A DNA stretch of 64,000 bases, taken from NCBI RefSeq assembly GCF_001424125.1, contig NZ_LMQI01000003.1:379653-443652 (forward strand), read 5' to 3'. The first letter of the stretch is position 1; each line of letters starts with the position of its first letter. The notes under the pieces were generated by a model. That model saw only the letters and a list, made by a program, of their open reading frames with translations, did no database searches and had not been told where the DNA came from. Shown piece by piece: positions 1 through 7,330 of this stretch. This stretch comes from Cellulomonas sp. Leaf395. GTDB taxonomy: Bacteria; Actinomycetota; Actinomycetes; Actinomycetales; Cellulomonadaceae. A program made the translations under genes and the position numbers.

Positions 1-425
1 TCGCGGCGCTGCTCGGCTGCGCGGTGCTCACGGGAGGGGTCGCGGTGGTCAACGCCGGCCGTCCGCGGGAGGGTGACACGGTGATGGTCGTCGGGCTCGG
101 GGGTGGGGGCATGGCCGCCCTGCTCGTGGCCGGCGGCACGACGGTGACCGTGGGCCTTCCGGCGCCGGACGCCCGCGCGTCCGTGAGCCCGCTGATGCTC
201 ACGGCCGAGGCACGGACCGTCGTCGGCAGCTACCTCGGGTCCGCCGTCCCGGCCCGCGACATCCCGCTCCACGTCGACCTGCGGCGCTCCGGGCGGCTGC
301 CGCTCGAACGCCTGGTCTCCTCGCGCATCGCCCTGCACGACCTCGACGTCGCCATGGACCGCCTCGCGGCCGGTGGCGAGCTCCGCCAGCTGATCGTTCT
401 CGACGAAAGGAATGCCCCCCGATGA
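1..425 (+). pseudogene. 3' part of a zinc-type (MDR) alcohol dehydrogenase with an internal deletion; 5' end outside window
   Basis: The reading frame is open from base 3 and matches the C-terminal half of medium-chain (zinc-type) alcohol dehydrogenases. It has the GCAVLTGGVAVVNAG helix, the Rossmann start VVGLGGGGMAALL, and the family C-terminus GGTTVTVGLPAP...GSYLGSAVPARDIP...GRLPLERL. In intact relatives about 75-90 residues lie between the glycine-rich loop and GGTTVTVGL. Here two residues separate them, so most of the NAD(P)-binding domain is missing without loss of frame. The product could not bind its cofactor normally. The frame ends in a 4-base overlap with the next gene, so this was the leading gene of the operon. 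The family call is firm; whether the deletion is biological or an assembly fault is open. Confidence 0.75.
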
Positions 426-1177
426 CAGAGACCAGAACTGCCCTCGTGACCGGAGCCGCTCGTGGCATCGGCGCCGCGACCGCCGTCCGGCTGGCCGCCG
501 ACGGCTACCGCGTCGCCGTCCTCGACCTGCGTGAGCAGGACTGCGCGGACACGGTCGATGCCATCCGTGCGGCCGGCGGTGACGCGCTCGCGCTCGGTGC
601 CGACGTGGGCGACACCGACGCCGCCGCCGCGGCCGTCGCGCGTGTCGTCGACGAGCTCGGCGCGCCCACGGTGCTGGTCAACAACGCCGGGATCCTGCGC
701 GACAACCTGCTGTTCAAGATGACCGAGGACGACTGGGACTCGATCATGTCGGTGCACCTGCGCGGGGCGTTCCTCATGAGCCGCGCGGTGCAGAAGCACC
801 AGGTCGCGGCCGGGTGGGGCCGGATCGTGAACCTGTCGAGCACGTCGGCGCTGGGCAACCGCGGCCAGGCGAACTATGCGACTGCCAAGGCCGGGATCCA
901 GGGATTCACCAAGACGCTGGCGCTCGAGCTCGGCCGGTACGGCATCACGACCAACGCGGTGGCGCCCGGGTTCATCGGGACCGACATGATCCGGCAGACG
1001 GCCGAGCGCATGCACCTCACGTACGAGCAGTTCGTCGAGGCCGCGGCCAAGGAGATCCCCGTGGGACGCATCGGTGTGCCCGAGGACATCGCGAACGCGG
1101 TGTCGTTCTTCTGCTCGGAGGCGGCGAGCTTCGTCAACGGGCAGGTCCTCTACGTGGCGGGCGGCCCGAAGGCATGA
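422..1177 (+). CDS. SDR-family 3-oxoacyl-[ACP]/acyl-CoA reductase (FabG-like)
   Basis: A complete 251-residue short-chain dehydrogenase, the usual length. It shows the cofactor loop TGAARGIG (residues 10-17), the structural NNAG motif, catalytic Ser139 in NLSSTS, and the Tyr152-x3-Lys156 pair in YATAK. The C-terminus ending VLYVAGG is FabG-like. It should reduce a 3-oxoacyl thioester with NAD(P)H, or run in reverse in beta-oxidation. It starts inside the end of the dehydrogenase remnant (ATGA) after a GAAAGGA ribosome site, and its stop overlaps the MaoC gene, so the three are translationally coupled. The catabolic neighbours (MaoC, thiolase, TetR) argue for acyl-CoA catabolism rather than fatty-acid synthesis; the exact substrate is unknown. 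Confidence 0.88.
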   Translation: MTETRTALVTGAARGIGAATAVRLAADGYRVAVLDLREQDCADTVDAIRAAGGDALALGADVGDTDAAAAAVARVVDELGAPTVLVNNAGILRDNLLFKMTEDDWDSIMSVHLRGAFLMSRAVQKHQVAAGWGRIVNLSSTSALGNRGQANYATAKAGIQGFTKTLALELGRYGITTNAVAPGFIGTDMIRQTAERMHLTYEQFVEAAAKEIPVGRIGVPEDIANAVSFFCSEAASFVNGQVLYVAGGPKA

Positions 1178-1629
1178 TCGCGGTCTCGACGCCCGGCGGC
1201 CTGGTGGACGTGATCGGGCAGTCGGACACGGCCGACGAGTGGCTCGCCGTCGACCAGGCTCGCATCGACGCGTTCGCCGACGCGACCGACGACCACCAGT
1301 GGATCCACGTCGATCCGGTGCGGGCGGCACAGGGACCGTTCGGCGCGACCGTCGCGCACGGGTATCTCACGCTCGCCCTGGTCCCGGCACTGACCGACGG
1401 CCTCGTCGAGGTCGGCGGGACCGGCCTGGTGGTCAACTACGGGCTCGACAAGGTCCGGTTCCTGCAGCCGGTGACGGCGGGATCGCGCATCTGGGCCACG
1501 TCGACGGTGACCTCCGCCGAGCTGACGGCACAGGGCGTCCGCGCGACCTTCACGATCACGGTGGAGATCGAGGGCGCGAGCAAGCCGGCCCTGGTCGCGG
1601 AGACGGTCGTCCTGTACTTCGCGGCGTGA
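1174..1629 (+). CDS. MaoC-family (R)-specific enoyl-CoA hydratase
   Basis: 151 residues with the single hot-dog fold of MaoC/NodN-type hydratases. The hydratase signature ATDDHQWIHVDPVRA is followed by GPFGATVAHGYLTLAL; the conserved Asp and His of this region are the catalytic pair in the family. It would hydrate a trans-2-enoyl-CoA. The start ATG overlaps the stop of the upstream SDR (ATGA), so the two are an operon, and hydratase plus reductase catalyse consecutive steps on the same acyl chain. A perfect 16-bp hairpin follows the stop. The start is fixed by the overlap and by the family length. Confidence 0.88.
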   Translation: MIAVSTPGGLVDVIGQSDTADEWLAVDQARIDAFADATDDHQWIHVDPVRAAQGPFGATVAHGYLTLALVPALTDGLVEVGGTGLVVNYGLDKVRFLQPVTAGSRIWATSTVTSAELTAQGVRATFTITVEIEGASKPALVAETVVLYFAA

Positions 1630-1634
1630 CACCG

Positions 1635-1670
1635 CGACGCCCGAGGGAGCACCTGCTCCCTCGGGCGTCG
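1635..1670. terminator. Bidirectional hairpin terminator
   Basis: Perfect 16-bp inverted repeat (left arm 1635-1650, right arm 1655-1670) with a 4-nt ACCT loop, between two convergent genes. There is no strong U-tract, which is common in high-GC actinobacteria. Confidence 0.75.
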
Positions 1671-1680
1671 CGTCGCGGTG

Positions 1681-2040
1681 TCAGGAGACGCGCTCCACCA
1701 TCGCCATGCCCTGGCCGCCGCCGACGCACATGGTCTCCAGACCGAAGGTCGCGTCACGCACCGCCAGGCCGTGCAGCAGCGTGGTGGTCAGCCGGGCGCC
1801 CGTGCTCCCGAACGGGTGGCCGACCGCGATCGCGCCGCCGAGCACGTTCAGCTTCTCGAGATCGATCCCCAGCGCGCGCGCCGACGGCAGGACCTGCGCC
1901 GCGAACGCCTCGTTGAGCTCGACCAGGTCGATCTCGTCGATGGTCAGCCCCGCACGCGCCAGGGCCATCCGCGAGGCGTCGACCGGTCTGAGGCCCATGA
2001 TCTCAGGCGACAGACCGCTGACCCGGTGGAGACGATCCGC
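1681..2040 (-). pseudogene. Thiolase (acetyl-CoA acetyltransferase) C-terminal remnant with a frameshift
   Basis: The last 105 codons (from 1998 down) are a textbook thiolase C-terminus: [31 protein letters not shown] with the catalytic His, and [10 protein letters not shown] with the catalytic Cys. The sequence before residue 1 continues the family, LSPEIMGL. Just upstream RIVSTG, the expected preceding motif, is read in another frame. The frames differ by one base at a run of three C on the plus strand (2022-2024), where the family protein calls for four. The N-terminal two thirds, including the acyl-accepting Cys, are absent; above about 2040 the sequence belongs to a different gene. It is not functional as written. 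Confidence 0.85.
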
Positions 2041-2140
2041 GGACGAGCACCTGCCCGGGACCGGGCGCCGGCTCCGCCACGTCGGCGAGCGTCAGCACGT
2101 CGTCCGGCTCGCCGTACCGCACCACCTGCCACGCGCGCAC
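2039..2140 (-). pseudogene. N-terminal fragment of an MDR (zinc/quinone-type) oxidoreductase
   Basis: A GTG at 2140, five bases after the TetR stop, opens 34 codons that read [20 protein letters not shown], then [12 protein letters not shown]. This is the standard N-terminus of medium-chain dehydrogenase/quinone oxidoreductases, up to the point where VLVRV...AAAVNFPD would follow. The frame then runs into thiolase-derived sequence and stops about ten codons on. It is evidently the start of a gene whose remainder was lost in the same event that removed the thiolase N-terminus, leaving a two-gene fusion scar. Confidence 0.75.
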
Positions 2141-2144
2141 CGGC

Positions 2145-2720
2145 TCAGGCCGTGATCGCGACGAGGAAGAGGTCGGTCAGCTGCTTCGCGAGGAGCACCT
2201 TGTCCTCGGGGCCCTCGGGGGAGTACCAGTTCGACAGGTAGTGGACGTCGGAGAAGAAGTGCGCGACGAGCACCGCGCGGGGGATGTCCGTCCGGTACAG
2301 ACCCTCCTGCTGTCCGCGCTCGATGAGGCCGGCGAACACGTCGTGATACTGCCGACGGCGGCGCGTGACCTCCTTCTGGCGCGGCTCGGAGAGCATGTGC
2401 ACGCTGCGGAAGAAGACGGTCCCCTCGGGCAGGAAGTCGATCGAGGTCTCGATGACGTCGACGCACACGTCGTGCAGCGTCTGGGCGGTCGGGGCGCCGC
2501 GGCCGACGATGTCCTCGAGGTGGTTCGTCTGGAGCGTGAGCATCCGCTCGTAGACCGAGAAGAGGAGATCGTCCTTCGACTCGAAGTAGTGGTACATCGC
2601 GCCCTTGGTGACGCCGGCCGCCTCGACGATCTGCTGCACCGAGGTGTTGGCGTACCCCTGGGTGGAGAAGAGGTCGACGGCGGCCCGCGTGATGTCGTCG
2701 ACGACGCTGGAGGTTGCCAT
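2145..2720 (-). CDS. TetR/AcrR-family transcriptional regulator
   Basis: 191 residues with an N-terminal TetR helix-turn-helix (TSVQQIVEAAGVTKGAMYHY followed by FESKDDLL, about residues 26-54) and a helical ligand-binding C-terminal domain. The HTH resembles actinobacterial KstR2-like regulators of acyl-CoA and sterol catabolism, which respond to CoA thioesters. A GAGAGG site precedes the ATG. It lies between two broken catabolic genes on the same strand, an SDR upstream and the MDR/thiolase scar downstream, and is itself intact. A 17-bp dyad at 3024-3040, before the SDR start, is its most plausible operator. The ligand is unknown. Confidence 0.88.
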   Translation of the reverse strand: MATSSVVDDITRAAVDLFSTQGYANTSVQQIVEAAGVTKGAMYHYFESKDDLLFSVYERMLTLQTNHLEDIVGRGAPTAQTLHDVCVDVIETSIDFLPEGTVFFRSVHMLSEPRQKEVTRRRRQYHDVFAGLIERGQQEGLYRTDIPRAVLVAHFFSDVHYLSNWYSPEGPEDKVLLAKQLTDLFLVAITA

Positions 2721-2759
2721 GGGGTGCCTCTCTCGTGCTGTTCCTGCTTCTGACGTCTT

Positions 2760-3018
2760 CTAGCCGACGGCGACGGCACTGGCGCCGCCGTCGATGGTGA
2801 GCGTATGACCGGTGATCCATGCGGCGTCGTCGGACAGCAGGAACGCGACCGGTCCGGCGACGTCCTCGGGCTCGCCGATGCGTCCGAGCGGGTAGACCGA
2901 TGCGAGGGCGGCCTCGCGGTCGCCCTCGTAGAGCGCCTGCGCGAGCCGGGTGCGGACCACCGCGGACGCGACCGCGTTGACGCGGATGCCCGGGCCAGCT
3001 CGAGCCGCTAGACGACAT
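2760..3018 (-). pseudogene. SDR oxidoreductase with its central region deleted
   Basis: The 3' part encodes a standard SDR C-terminus: GPGIRVNAVASAVVRTRL, then GRIGEPEDVAGPVAFLLSDD and ITGHTLTIDGG. Upstream, an ATG at 3018 after a promoter-like region gives MSSSGSS, then the sequence jumps into SDR residues near 175 in a different frame. About 150-165 codons, including the TGxxxGxG loop and the YxxxK catalytic pair, are missing. The junction lies near 2998-3003. No frame connects the start to the C-terminus, so the gene is inactive. Confidence 0.75.
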
Positions 3019-3023
3019 AGTTT

Positions 3024-3040
3024 TCTGACTCAGCGTCAGA
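3024..3040. promoter_or_regulatory. 17-bp dyad, probable TetR-family operator
   Basis: TCTGACTCAGCGTCAGA is a perfect 6-bp inverted repeat around a 5-bp spacer. It sits 6 bp upstream of the ATG of the broken SDR on the minus strand and 20 bp before the plus-strand gene at 3060. TGAC...GTCA cores of this size are typical TetR-family sites, and a TetR gene lies 300 bp away. The pairing is an inference. Confidence 0.55.
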
Positions 3041-3059
3041 TACCGATAGGCTCGCGCGC

Positions 3060-3407
3060 ATGGATCTCGTTTACAACCTGCTCGTCGTCCTCCACCTGCT
3101 CGGCTGGGCCATCGTGCTCGGCGGCACCCTGGTCAACCTGCGCACCCCCAAGATCGCCACGGGGGTGCTGCACGGCATCCTCACCGCGCTGATCACCGGC
3201 ATCCTGATCGTCGGCATCGCGTCCGCGGGCCTGGCGGGCCACGACCCGAACACCACCAAGATCGCGGTCAAGCTCGTCGTCGCACTCGTGGTGGCCACGC
3301 TCGTGATCCTGGGGGTGCGCAAGCCGTCGCGCGTGACCACCGGCTACCTCGGCGCCATCGCGGGCCTCACCGCGCTGAACGTCGCGATCGCGGTCCTCTG
3401 GCGCTGA
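3060..3407 (+). CDS. Small integral membrane protein, function unknown
   Basis: 115 residues with four hydrophobic segments (about residues 4-24, 35-55, 65-83 and 95-113) joined by short loops. Most of the protein is membrane-embedded with small cytoplasmic or external turns. No catalytic motif is visible. Plus-strand partners are the DUF456 gene 16 bp downstream, probably co-transcribed. The start is the ATG at 3060, and no Shine-Dalgarno is obvious. I do not recognise a named family; small four-helix proteins of this type are common in actinobacteria. Confidence 0.7.
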   Translation: MDLVYNLLVVLHLLGWAIVLGGTLVNLRTPKIATGVLHGILTALITGILIVGIASAGLAGHDPNTTKIAVKLVVALVVATLVILGVRKPSRVTTGYLGAIAGLTALNVAIAVLWR

Positions 3408-3423
3408 GGTTACTGTCCACCCC

Positions 3424-3906
3424 GTGAACTCCGTCGGTGACCTCCTGGTCGGGCTCGTCGTGCTGGTCGGGCTGTTCGGCGTCGTCGTCCAGGTGCTCCC
3501 CGGCGGGCTGCTCGTCGCCGGGGCGATCATCGTCTGGGGCGTCGTCACCGGGGGCGCCGCGGGGTGGACGGTCGTCGCGATCACCGTCGTCGTCACCGTT
3601 CTCGCGACGATCGGCAAGTACCTGCTGGCCGGACGCCACCTCAAGCGCGCGGGGGTGCCGTCCTCCACCCTGATCTGGGGCGGGATCGCGGGCATCGTCG
3701 GGTTCTTCGCGATCCCCGTGGTCGGTCTGTTCGTCGGCTTCGTGCTCGGGATCTACCTCGCCGAGTGGCTGCGCTCACGCGAGCCGCGAGCCGCCTGGCG
3801 GGCCACCGTGGCGGCGTTGCAGGCCACCGGCCTGACCATCCTCGTGGAGCTCGCCGCGGCACTGGTGTCCACCGGTGCCTGGCTGACGGCGCTGGCTCTC
3901 ACGTGA
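3424..3906 (+). CDS. DUF456 family membrane protein
   Basis: 160 residues with glycine-rich hydrophobic helices. It contains VLPGGLLVAGAIIVWG near the N-terminus and the glycine-zipper stretch GIAGIVGFFAIPVVGLFVGF followed by VLGIYLAEWLR, which is the DUF456 signature. It is predicted to lie in the cytoplasmic membrane. Function is not established for the family. The GTG start at 3424 puts it 16 bp after the preceding membrane-protein gene and about 70 bp before pcrA. Confidence 0.75.
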   Translation: MNSVGDLLVGLVVLVGLFGVVVQVLPGGLLVAGAIIVWGVVTGGAAGWTVVAITVVVTVLATIGKYLLAGRHLKRAGVPSSTLIWGGIAGIVGFFAIPVVGLFVGFVLGIYLAEWLRSREPRAAWRATVAALQATGLTILVELAAALVSTGAWLTALALT

Positions 3907-3974
3907 CCGCTGACCGTAAGCGAGATCCACAGGCAGCACCTCCTGTCAGTCGCGGCGCCTATCCTTGAGGGGCC

Positions 3975-6416
3975 ATGACGTCGCTCTTCGAGAACCTCGC
4001 CCTGCCCATCCCGGGCGCCTCCGCAGACCCCTCGGGCGAGGCGGCTGCGGCCCGTCGGCGCGCCGAGGCCGAGCGCCTCCTCGTCGGCCTCAACCCCCAG
4101 CAGCGCGAGGCTGTCCTGCACCAGGGCGGCCCTCTGCTGATCGTCGCGGGCGCCGGTTCGGGCAAGACGCGGGTGCTGACCAACCGCATCGCGTACCTGC
4201 TGGCCACCGGCCGGGCACGTGCCGGTGAGGTCATCGCGATCACGTTCACCAACAAGGCCGCCGCGGAGATGCGCGAGCGCGTCGAGGGTCTTGTCGGACC
4301 GGCCGCCGGCCGCATGTGGGTGTCCACGTTCCACTCCGCGTGCGTGCGGATCCTGCGTCGTGAGGCGGCGACCCTGGGCCTGCGGTCCAGCTTCTCCATC
4401 TACGACGCCGCGGACTCGCAGCGCCTGCTCACCCTCGTCGCGCGAGAGCTGGACCTCGACCCCAAGCGGTATCCCGCCAAGGCGCTGTCGAACAAGATCT
4501 CGTCGCTCAAGGACGAGCTGGTGGACCCCGAGACGTTCGCGGCGACCTCCGGCGGCGGCGCGGCCAACGACTTCGACACCGCGCTCGCACAGGTCTACAC
4601 GCGCTACCAGGCCCGGCTGAAGCAGGCGCACGCTCTCGACTTCGACGACCTGATCATGACCACGGTCCACCTCCTGCGGGCGTTCCCGGCCGTCGCGGAG
4701 CACTACCGGCGGCGGTTCCGGCACGTGCTGGTCGACGAGTACCAGGACACCAACCACGCGCAGTACGCGCTGGTGCGCGAGCTGGTGGGCTCCTCGCGGG
4801 GCATCGTCGACGACTCGACGGACATGGAGCTGCCGCGCGGCGAGCTCACGGTCGTCGGTGACGCGGACCAGTCGATCTACGCGTTCCGGGGTGCGTCCAT
4901 CCGGAACATCCTCGAGTTCGAGGTGGACTACCCGGACGCGCGGACCATCCTGCTGGAGCAGAACTACCGGTCGACGCAGACCATCCTCTCGGCCGCCAAC
5001 GCGGTGATCAGCCGCAACCCGGGCCGGGAGAACAAGCGCCTCTGGACCGACTCCGGCGCGGGTGCCCAGATCGTCGCGTACGTCGCGGACTCCGAGCACG
5101 AGGAGGCCCGGTTCGTCGCGGAGGAGATCGACCGGCTGGGCGACTCCGACGGTGTCCGGCCCGGCGACGTCGCCGTGTTCTACCGCGCCAACGCGCAGTC
5201 CCGGGCGTTGGAAGAGGTGCTCATCCGCGTCGGGCTGCCCTACAAGGTGGTCGGCGGCACGCGGTTCTACGAGCGCAAGGAGATCAAGGACGCGGTCGCG
5301 TACCTGCGCGCCCTGGACAACCCCGACGACGACGTCAGCGTGCGCCGCATCCTCAACGTGCCCAAGCGCGGGCTGGGGGACCGGTCGGAGGCGATGGTCG
5401 CGTCGTTCGCCGAGCGCGAGCGCATCTCGTTCGGCGCGGCCCTCGACCTTCTCGACGAGGTGCCGGGCCTGGGAACGCGCGCGATCACGGGTCTGACCGC
5501 CTTCGCGACGATGATGAACGACCTGCGCACGCTGGCCACCTCCGCGGGGCCGGCCGAGGTGCTCGGCGCCGTGCTCGACCGGTCGGGCTACCTCGCCGAG
5601 CTGCGGGCCAGCGACGACCCGCAGGACGCGTCCCGGGTGGAGAACCTGGCCGAGCTGCACGCGGTCGCCTCCGAGTTCGAGCAGAGCGACCCCGAGGGCG
5701 TCCTTGCCGACTTCCTCGAGCGCGTGTCGCTCGTCGCGGACTCCGACCAGATCCCGGACGACGACGGTGGGGACGACGACGGTGATGCGCGCCCGGATCC
5801 CGGCGTCGTCACCCTGATGACCCTGCACACCGCCAAGGGCCTCGAGTTCCCGGTCGTGTTCCTCACGGGCATGGAGGACGGCACCTTCCCCCACCTGCGG
5901 TCCTTGTCGGACTCGCAGCAGCTGGAGGAGGAGCGACGCCTCGCCTATGTCGGCCTGACGCGAGCACGCGAGCGTCTGTACATCTCACGCGCTGCGGTCC
6001 GGACGGCCTGGGGCGTGCCCAACGAGTTCCCGCCCAGCCGGTTCCTCGACGACCTGCCGGACGAGCTCATCGACTGGCGCCGCCGGGAGTCCTCCACCTC
6101 CCAGCTGCGCGGCGGCTGGGGCTCGGGCTACGGCTCGGGCGGCGGTGGCTACCGAGCATCCTCGGCGCCGCGCACCGACCGCGAGGCGCGACCGGTGCTG
6201 CCGTCCACCGGAGCGACCTTCGGCTCCGCCAAGCCGCGGCCCGACTCCGCCATCCCGCAGCTGTCGGTGGGCGACCGCGTCACGCACGACTCGTACGGGC
6301 TCGGCACGGTCGTCGCGCTCGAAGGAGCCGGTCCCAACGCGGTAGCGAAGGTCGACTTCGGCACCGACGGCGTCAAGCGGCTGCTGCTGCGCTTCTCCCC
6401 GGTCACCAAGCTCTGA
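3975..6416 (+). CDS. pcrA: ATP-dependent DNA helicase PcrA/UvrD (UvrD1 type)
   Basis: 813 residues, a full-length SF1A 3'-5' helicase. The motifs appear in order: Q motif LNPQQREAV (39-47), Walker A AGAGSGKT (58-65), motif Ia TFTNKAAAEM, motif II DEYQDTN (about 254-260), motif III VVGDADQSIYAFRGA, motif IV LEQNYRST, motif V TLMTLHTAKGLEFPVVF, and motif VI RLAYVGLTRARERLY. After a glycine-rich linker the C-terminus ends in a tudor-like domain (GDRVTHDSYGLGTVVALEG), which in PcrA contacts RNA polymerase. It unwinds DNA in excision repair and transcription-coupled repair and clears replication blocks. The ATG follows GAGGGGCC. It stands alone on its strand. Confidence 0.96.
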   Translation: MTSLFENLALPIPGASADPSGEAAAARRRAEAERLLVGLNPQQREAVLHQGGPLLIVAGAGSGKTRVLTNRIAYLLATGRARAGEVIAITFTNKAAAEMRERVEGLVGPAAGRMWVSTFHSACVRILRREAATLGLRSSFSIYDAADSQRLLTLVARELDLDPKRYPAKALSNKISSLKDELVDPETFAATSGGGAANDFDTALAQVYTRYQARLKQAHALDFDDLIMTTVHLLRAFPAVAEHYRRRFRHVLVDEYQDTNHAQYALVRELVGSSRGIVDDSTDMELPRGELTVVGDADQSIYAFRGASIRNILEFEVDYPDARTILLEQNYRSTQTILSAANAVISRNPGRENKRLWTDSGAGAQIVAYVADSEHEEARFVAEEIDRLGDSDGVRPGDVAVFYRANAQSRALEEVLIRVGLPYKVVGGTRFYERKEIKDAVAYLRALDNPDDDVSVRRILNVPKRGLGDRSEAMVASFAERERISFGAALDLLDEVPGLGTRAITGLTAFATMMNDLRTLATSAGPAEVLGAVLDRSGYLAELRASDDPQDASRVENLAELHAVASEFEQSDPEGVLADFLERVSLVADSDQIPDDDGGDDDGDARPDPGVVTLMTLHTAKGLEFPVVFLTGMEDGTFPHLRSLSDSQQLEEERRLAYVGLTRARERLYISRAAVRTAWGVPNEFPPSRFLDDLPDELIDWRRRESSTSQLRGGWGSGYGSGGGGYRASSAPRTDREARPVLPSTGATFGSAKPRPDSAIPQLSVGDRVTHDSYGLGTVVALEGAGPNAVAKVDFGTDGVKRLLLRFSPVTKL

Positions 6417-6539
6417 CGCGTGCCGTGGGGCGCGGCTGTGTCGGGCGCTGGTCGGGCACGACCGGGCCCGGCGTCGGCGTGCACCCGGACACCCACGCGC
6501 GAGTTCGCGGGACGGTCGACAGCGTCCAGGCGGTCACCG

Positions 6540-7088
6540 TCAGCCCACCGGCACGTCCGCCCACACGGCGGTGACGGCGTCGCGCACGGCTGCCGGGCCG
6601 GCGCCGACCGCGGCGAGCGCCCGGTAGGCGGTGGTGTCGTCCAGGCGGACGGCTGCCAGGAGCAGGTGGCCGCTGTCGATCCGGCGGTGCTTGAAGCGGA
6701 TCGCCTCGCGCAGGGAGATCTCGAGCAGCTTCTTGGCCGCGGCGTCGAACGGGAGGTGGCCCTTCGTGGGTGCCGACCCGCTCACCGCGTCGAGGGCACC
6801 CGGACCGAACGATGCCTCCACCTGCGCCCGGACCGCCTCCAGATCGACCCCGATCCCCGCCAGCGCATCGGCGTCGATCGAGTGCGCGGGCAGTGCGCGG
6901 ACGGCGGCCAGCAGGGTGGCGTGGCTGACGCCCAACCGACCCAGCGCCTGCGCGGCGACCGTGTCCGGCGCACGGACGGCACCGAGCAGCACGTGCTCCG
7001 GCCCGATCCGGTCCACACCCAGCGTGCGCGCCTCGTCCTGGGCCTGGACCACGGCCTCGCGGGCGTCCTTGGCGAATCTCTCGAACAT
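6540..7088 (-). CDS. Clp N-terminal-domain protein (no ATPase domain)
   Basis: 182 residues made almost wholly of two Clp-N repeats. The first is MFERFAKDAREAVVQAQDEA with IGPEHVLLGAVRA, and the second is LPFDAAAKKLLEISLREA with IDSGHLLLAAVR. There is no AAA+ module, so it is not ClpC. In ClpC these repeats bind adaptors and substrates, so a role as an adaptor or stress protein is an inference. Its ATG overlaps the stop of the upstream HTH gene by one base (TGATG), a strict two-gene operon seen widely in actinobacteria. Expression is probably set by the two palindromes upstream of that HTH gene. Confidence 0.85.
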   Translation of the reverse strand: MFERFAKDAREAVVQAQDEARTLGVDRIGPEHVLLGAVRAPDTVAAQALGRLGVSHATLLAAVRALPAHSIDADALAGIGVDLEAVRAQVEASFGPGALDAVSGSAPTKGHLPFDAAAKKLLEISLREAIRFKHRRIDSGHLLLAAVRLDDTTAYRALAAVGAGPAAVRDAVTAVWADVPVG

Positions 7089-7300
7089 CAGCCGAACCTC
7101 TTTCCGTACTTCTTGTGGACCGCCTGCCGGGAGACCCCCAGGGCGTCGGCGACCTGTTGCCAGGACCATCCGCGCCGACGGGCGCGCTCGACGTGCAGGG
7201 CTTCGAGCCGGTCGGCCAGAACCCGCAGCGACCGGACGGCCCGCAGGCCCTCGGCAGGCTCGGCCGCACTGGCTGCCGCGGTCATGAGCTCATCGGACAT
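7088..7300 (-). CDS. Small helix-turn-helix protein, partner of the Clp-N protein
   Basis: 70 residues. The C-terminal half carries a clear HTH, GWSWQQVADALGVSRQAVHK followed by KYGKRFG, preceded by a helical segment. It is likely a DNA-binding regulator of its own two-gene operon. Two near-identical 16-bp palindromes lie directly upstream (7304-7319 and 7331-7348). The first almost touches the ATG at 7300, so either the mRNA is nearly leaderless or translation starts at the internal ATG at 7285 (MTAAAS). The downstream Clp-N gene overlaps it by one base. Confidence 0.8.
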   Translation of the reverse strand: MSDELMTAAASAAEPAEGLRAVRSLRVLADRLEALHVERARRRGWSWQQVADALGVSRQAVHKKYGKRFG

Positions 7301-7303
7301 GCC

Positions 7304-7319
7304 GTCAACCTACGTTGAC
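7304..7319. promoter_or_regulatory. Operator 1 of the HTH/ClpN operon
   Basis: GTCAACCTACGTTGAC is a 6-bp perfect inverted repeat with a 4-bp spacer. Read on the minus strand it matches operator 2 at 13 of 16 positions, and the two centres are 28 bp apart. Confidence 0.65.
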
Positions 7320-7330
7320 GTCGACAGCCT

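Noticed and set aside
1944..2132. A 62-codon frame from 2132 that ends RIVSTG and at first looked like extra thiolase sequence
   Set aside because: Only the last few codons (RIVSTG) are thiolase; the preceding part is an out-of-frame reading of the MDR fragment.
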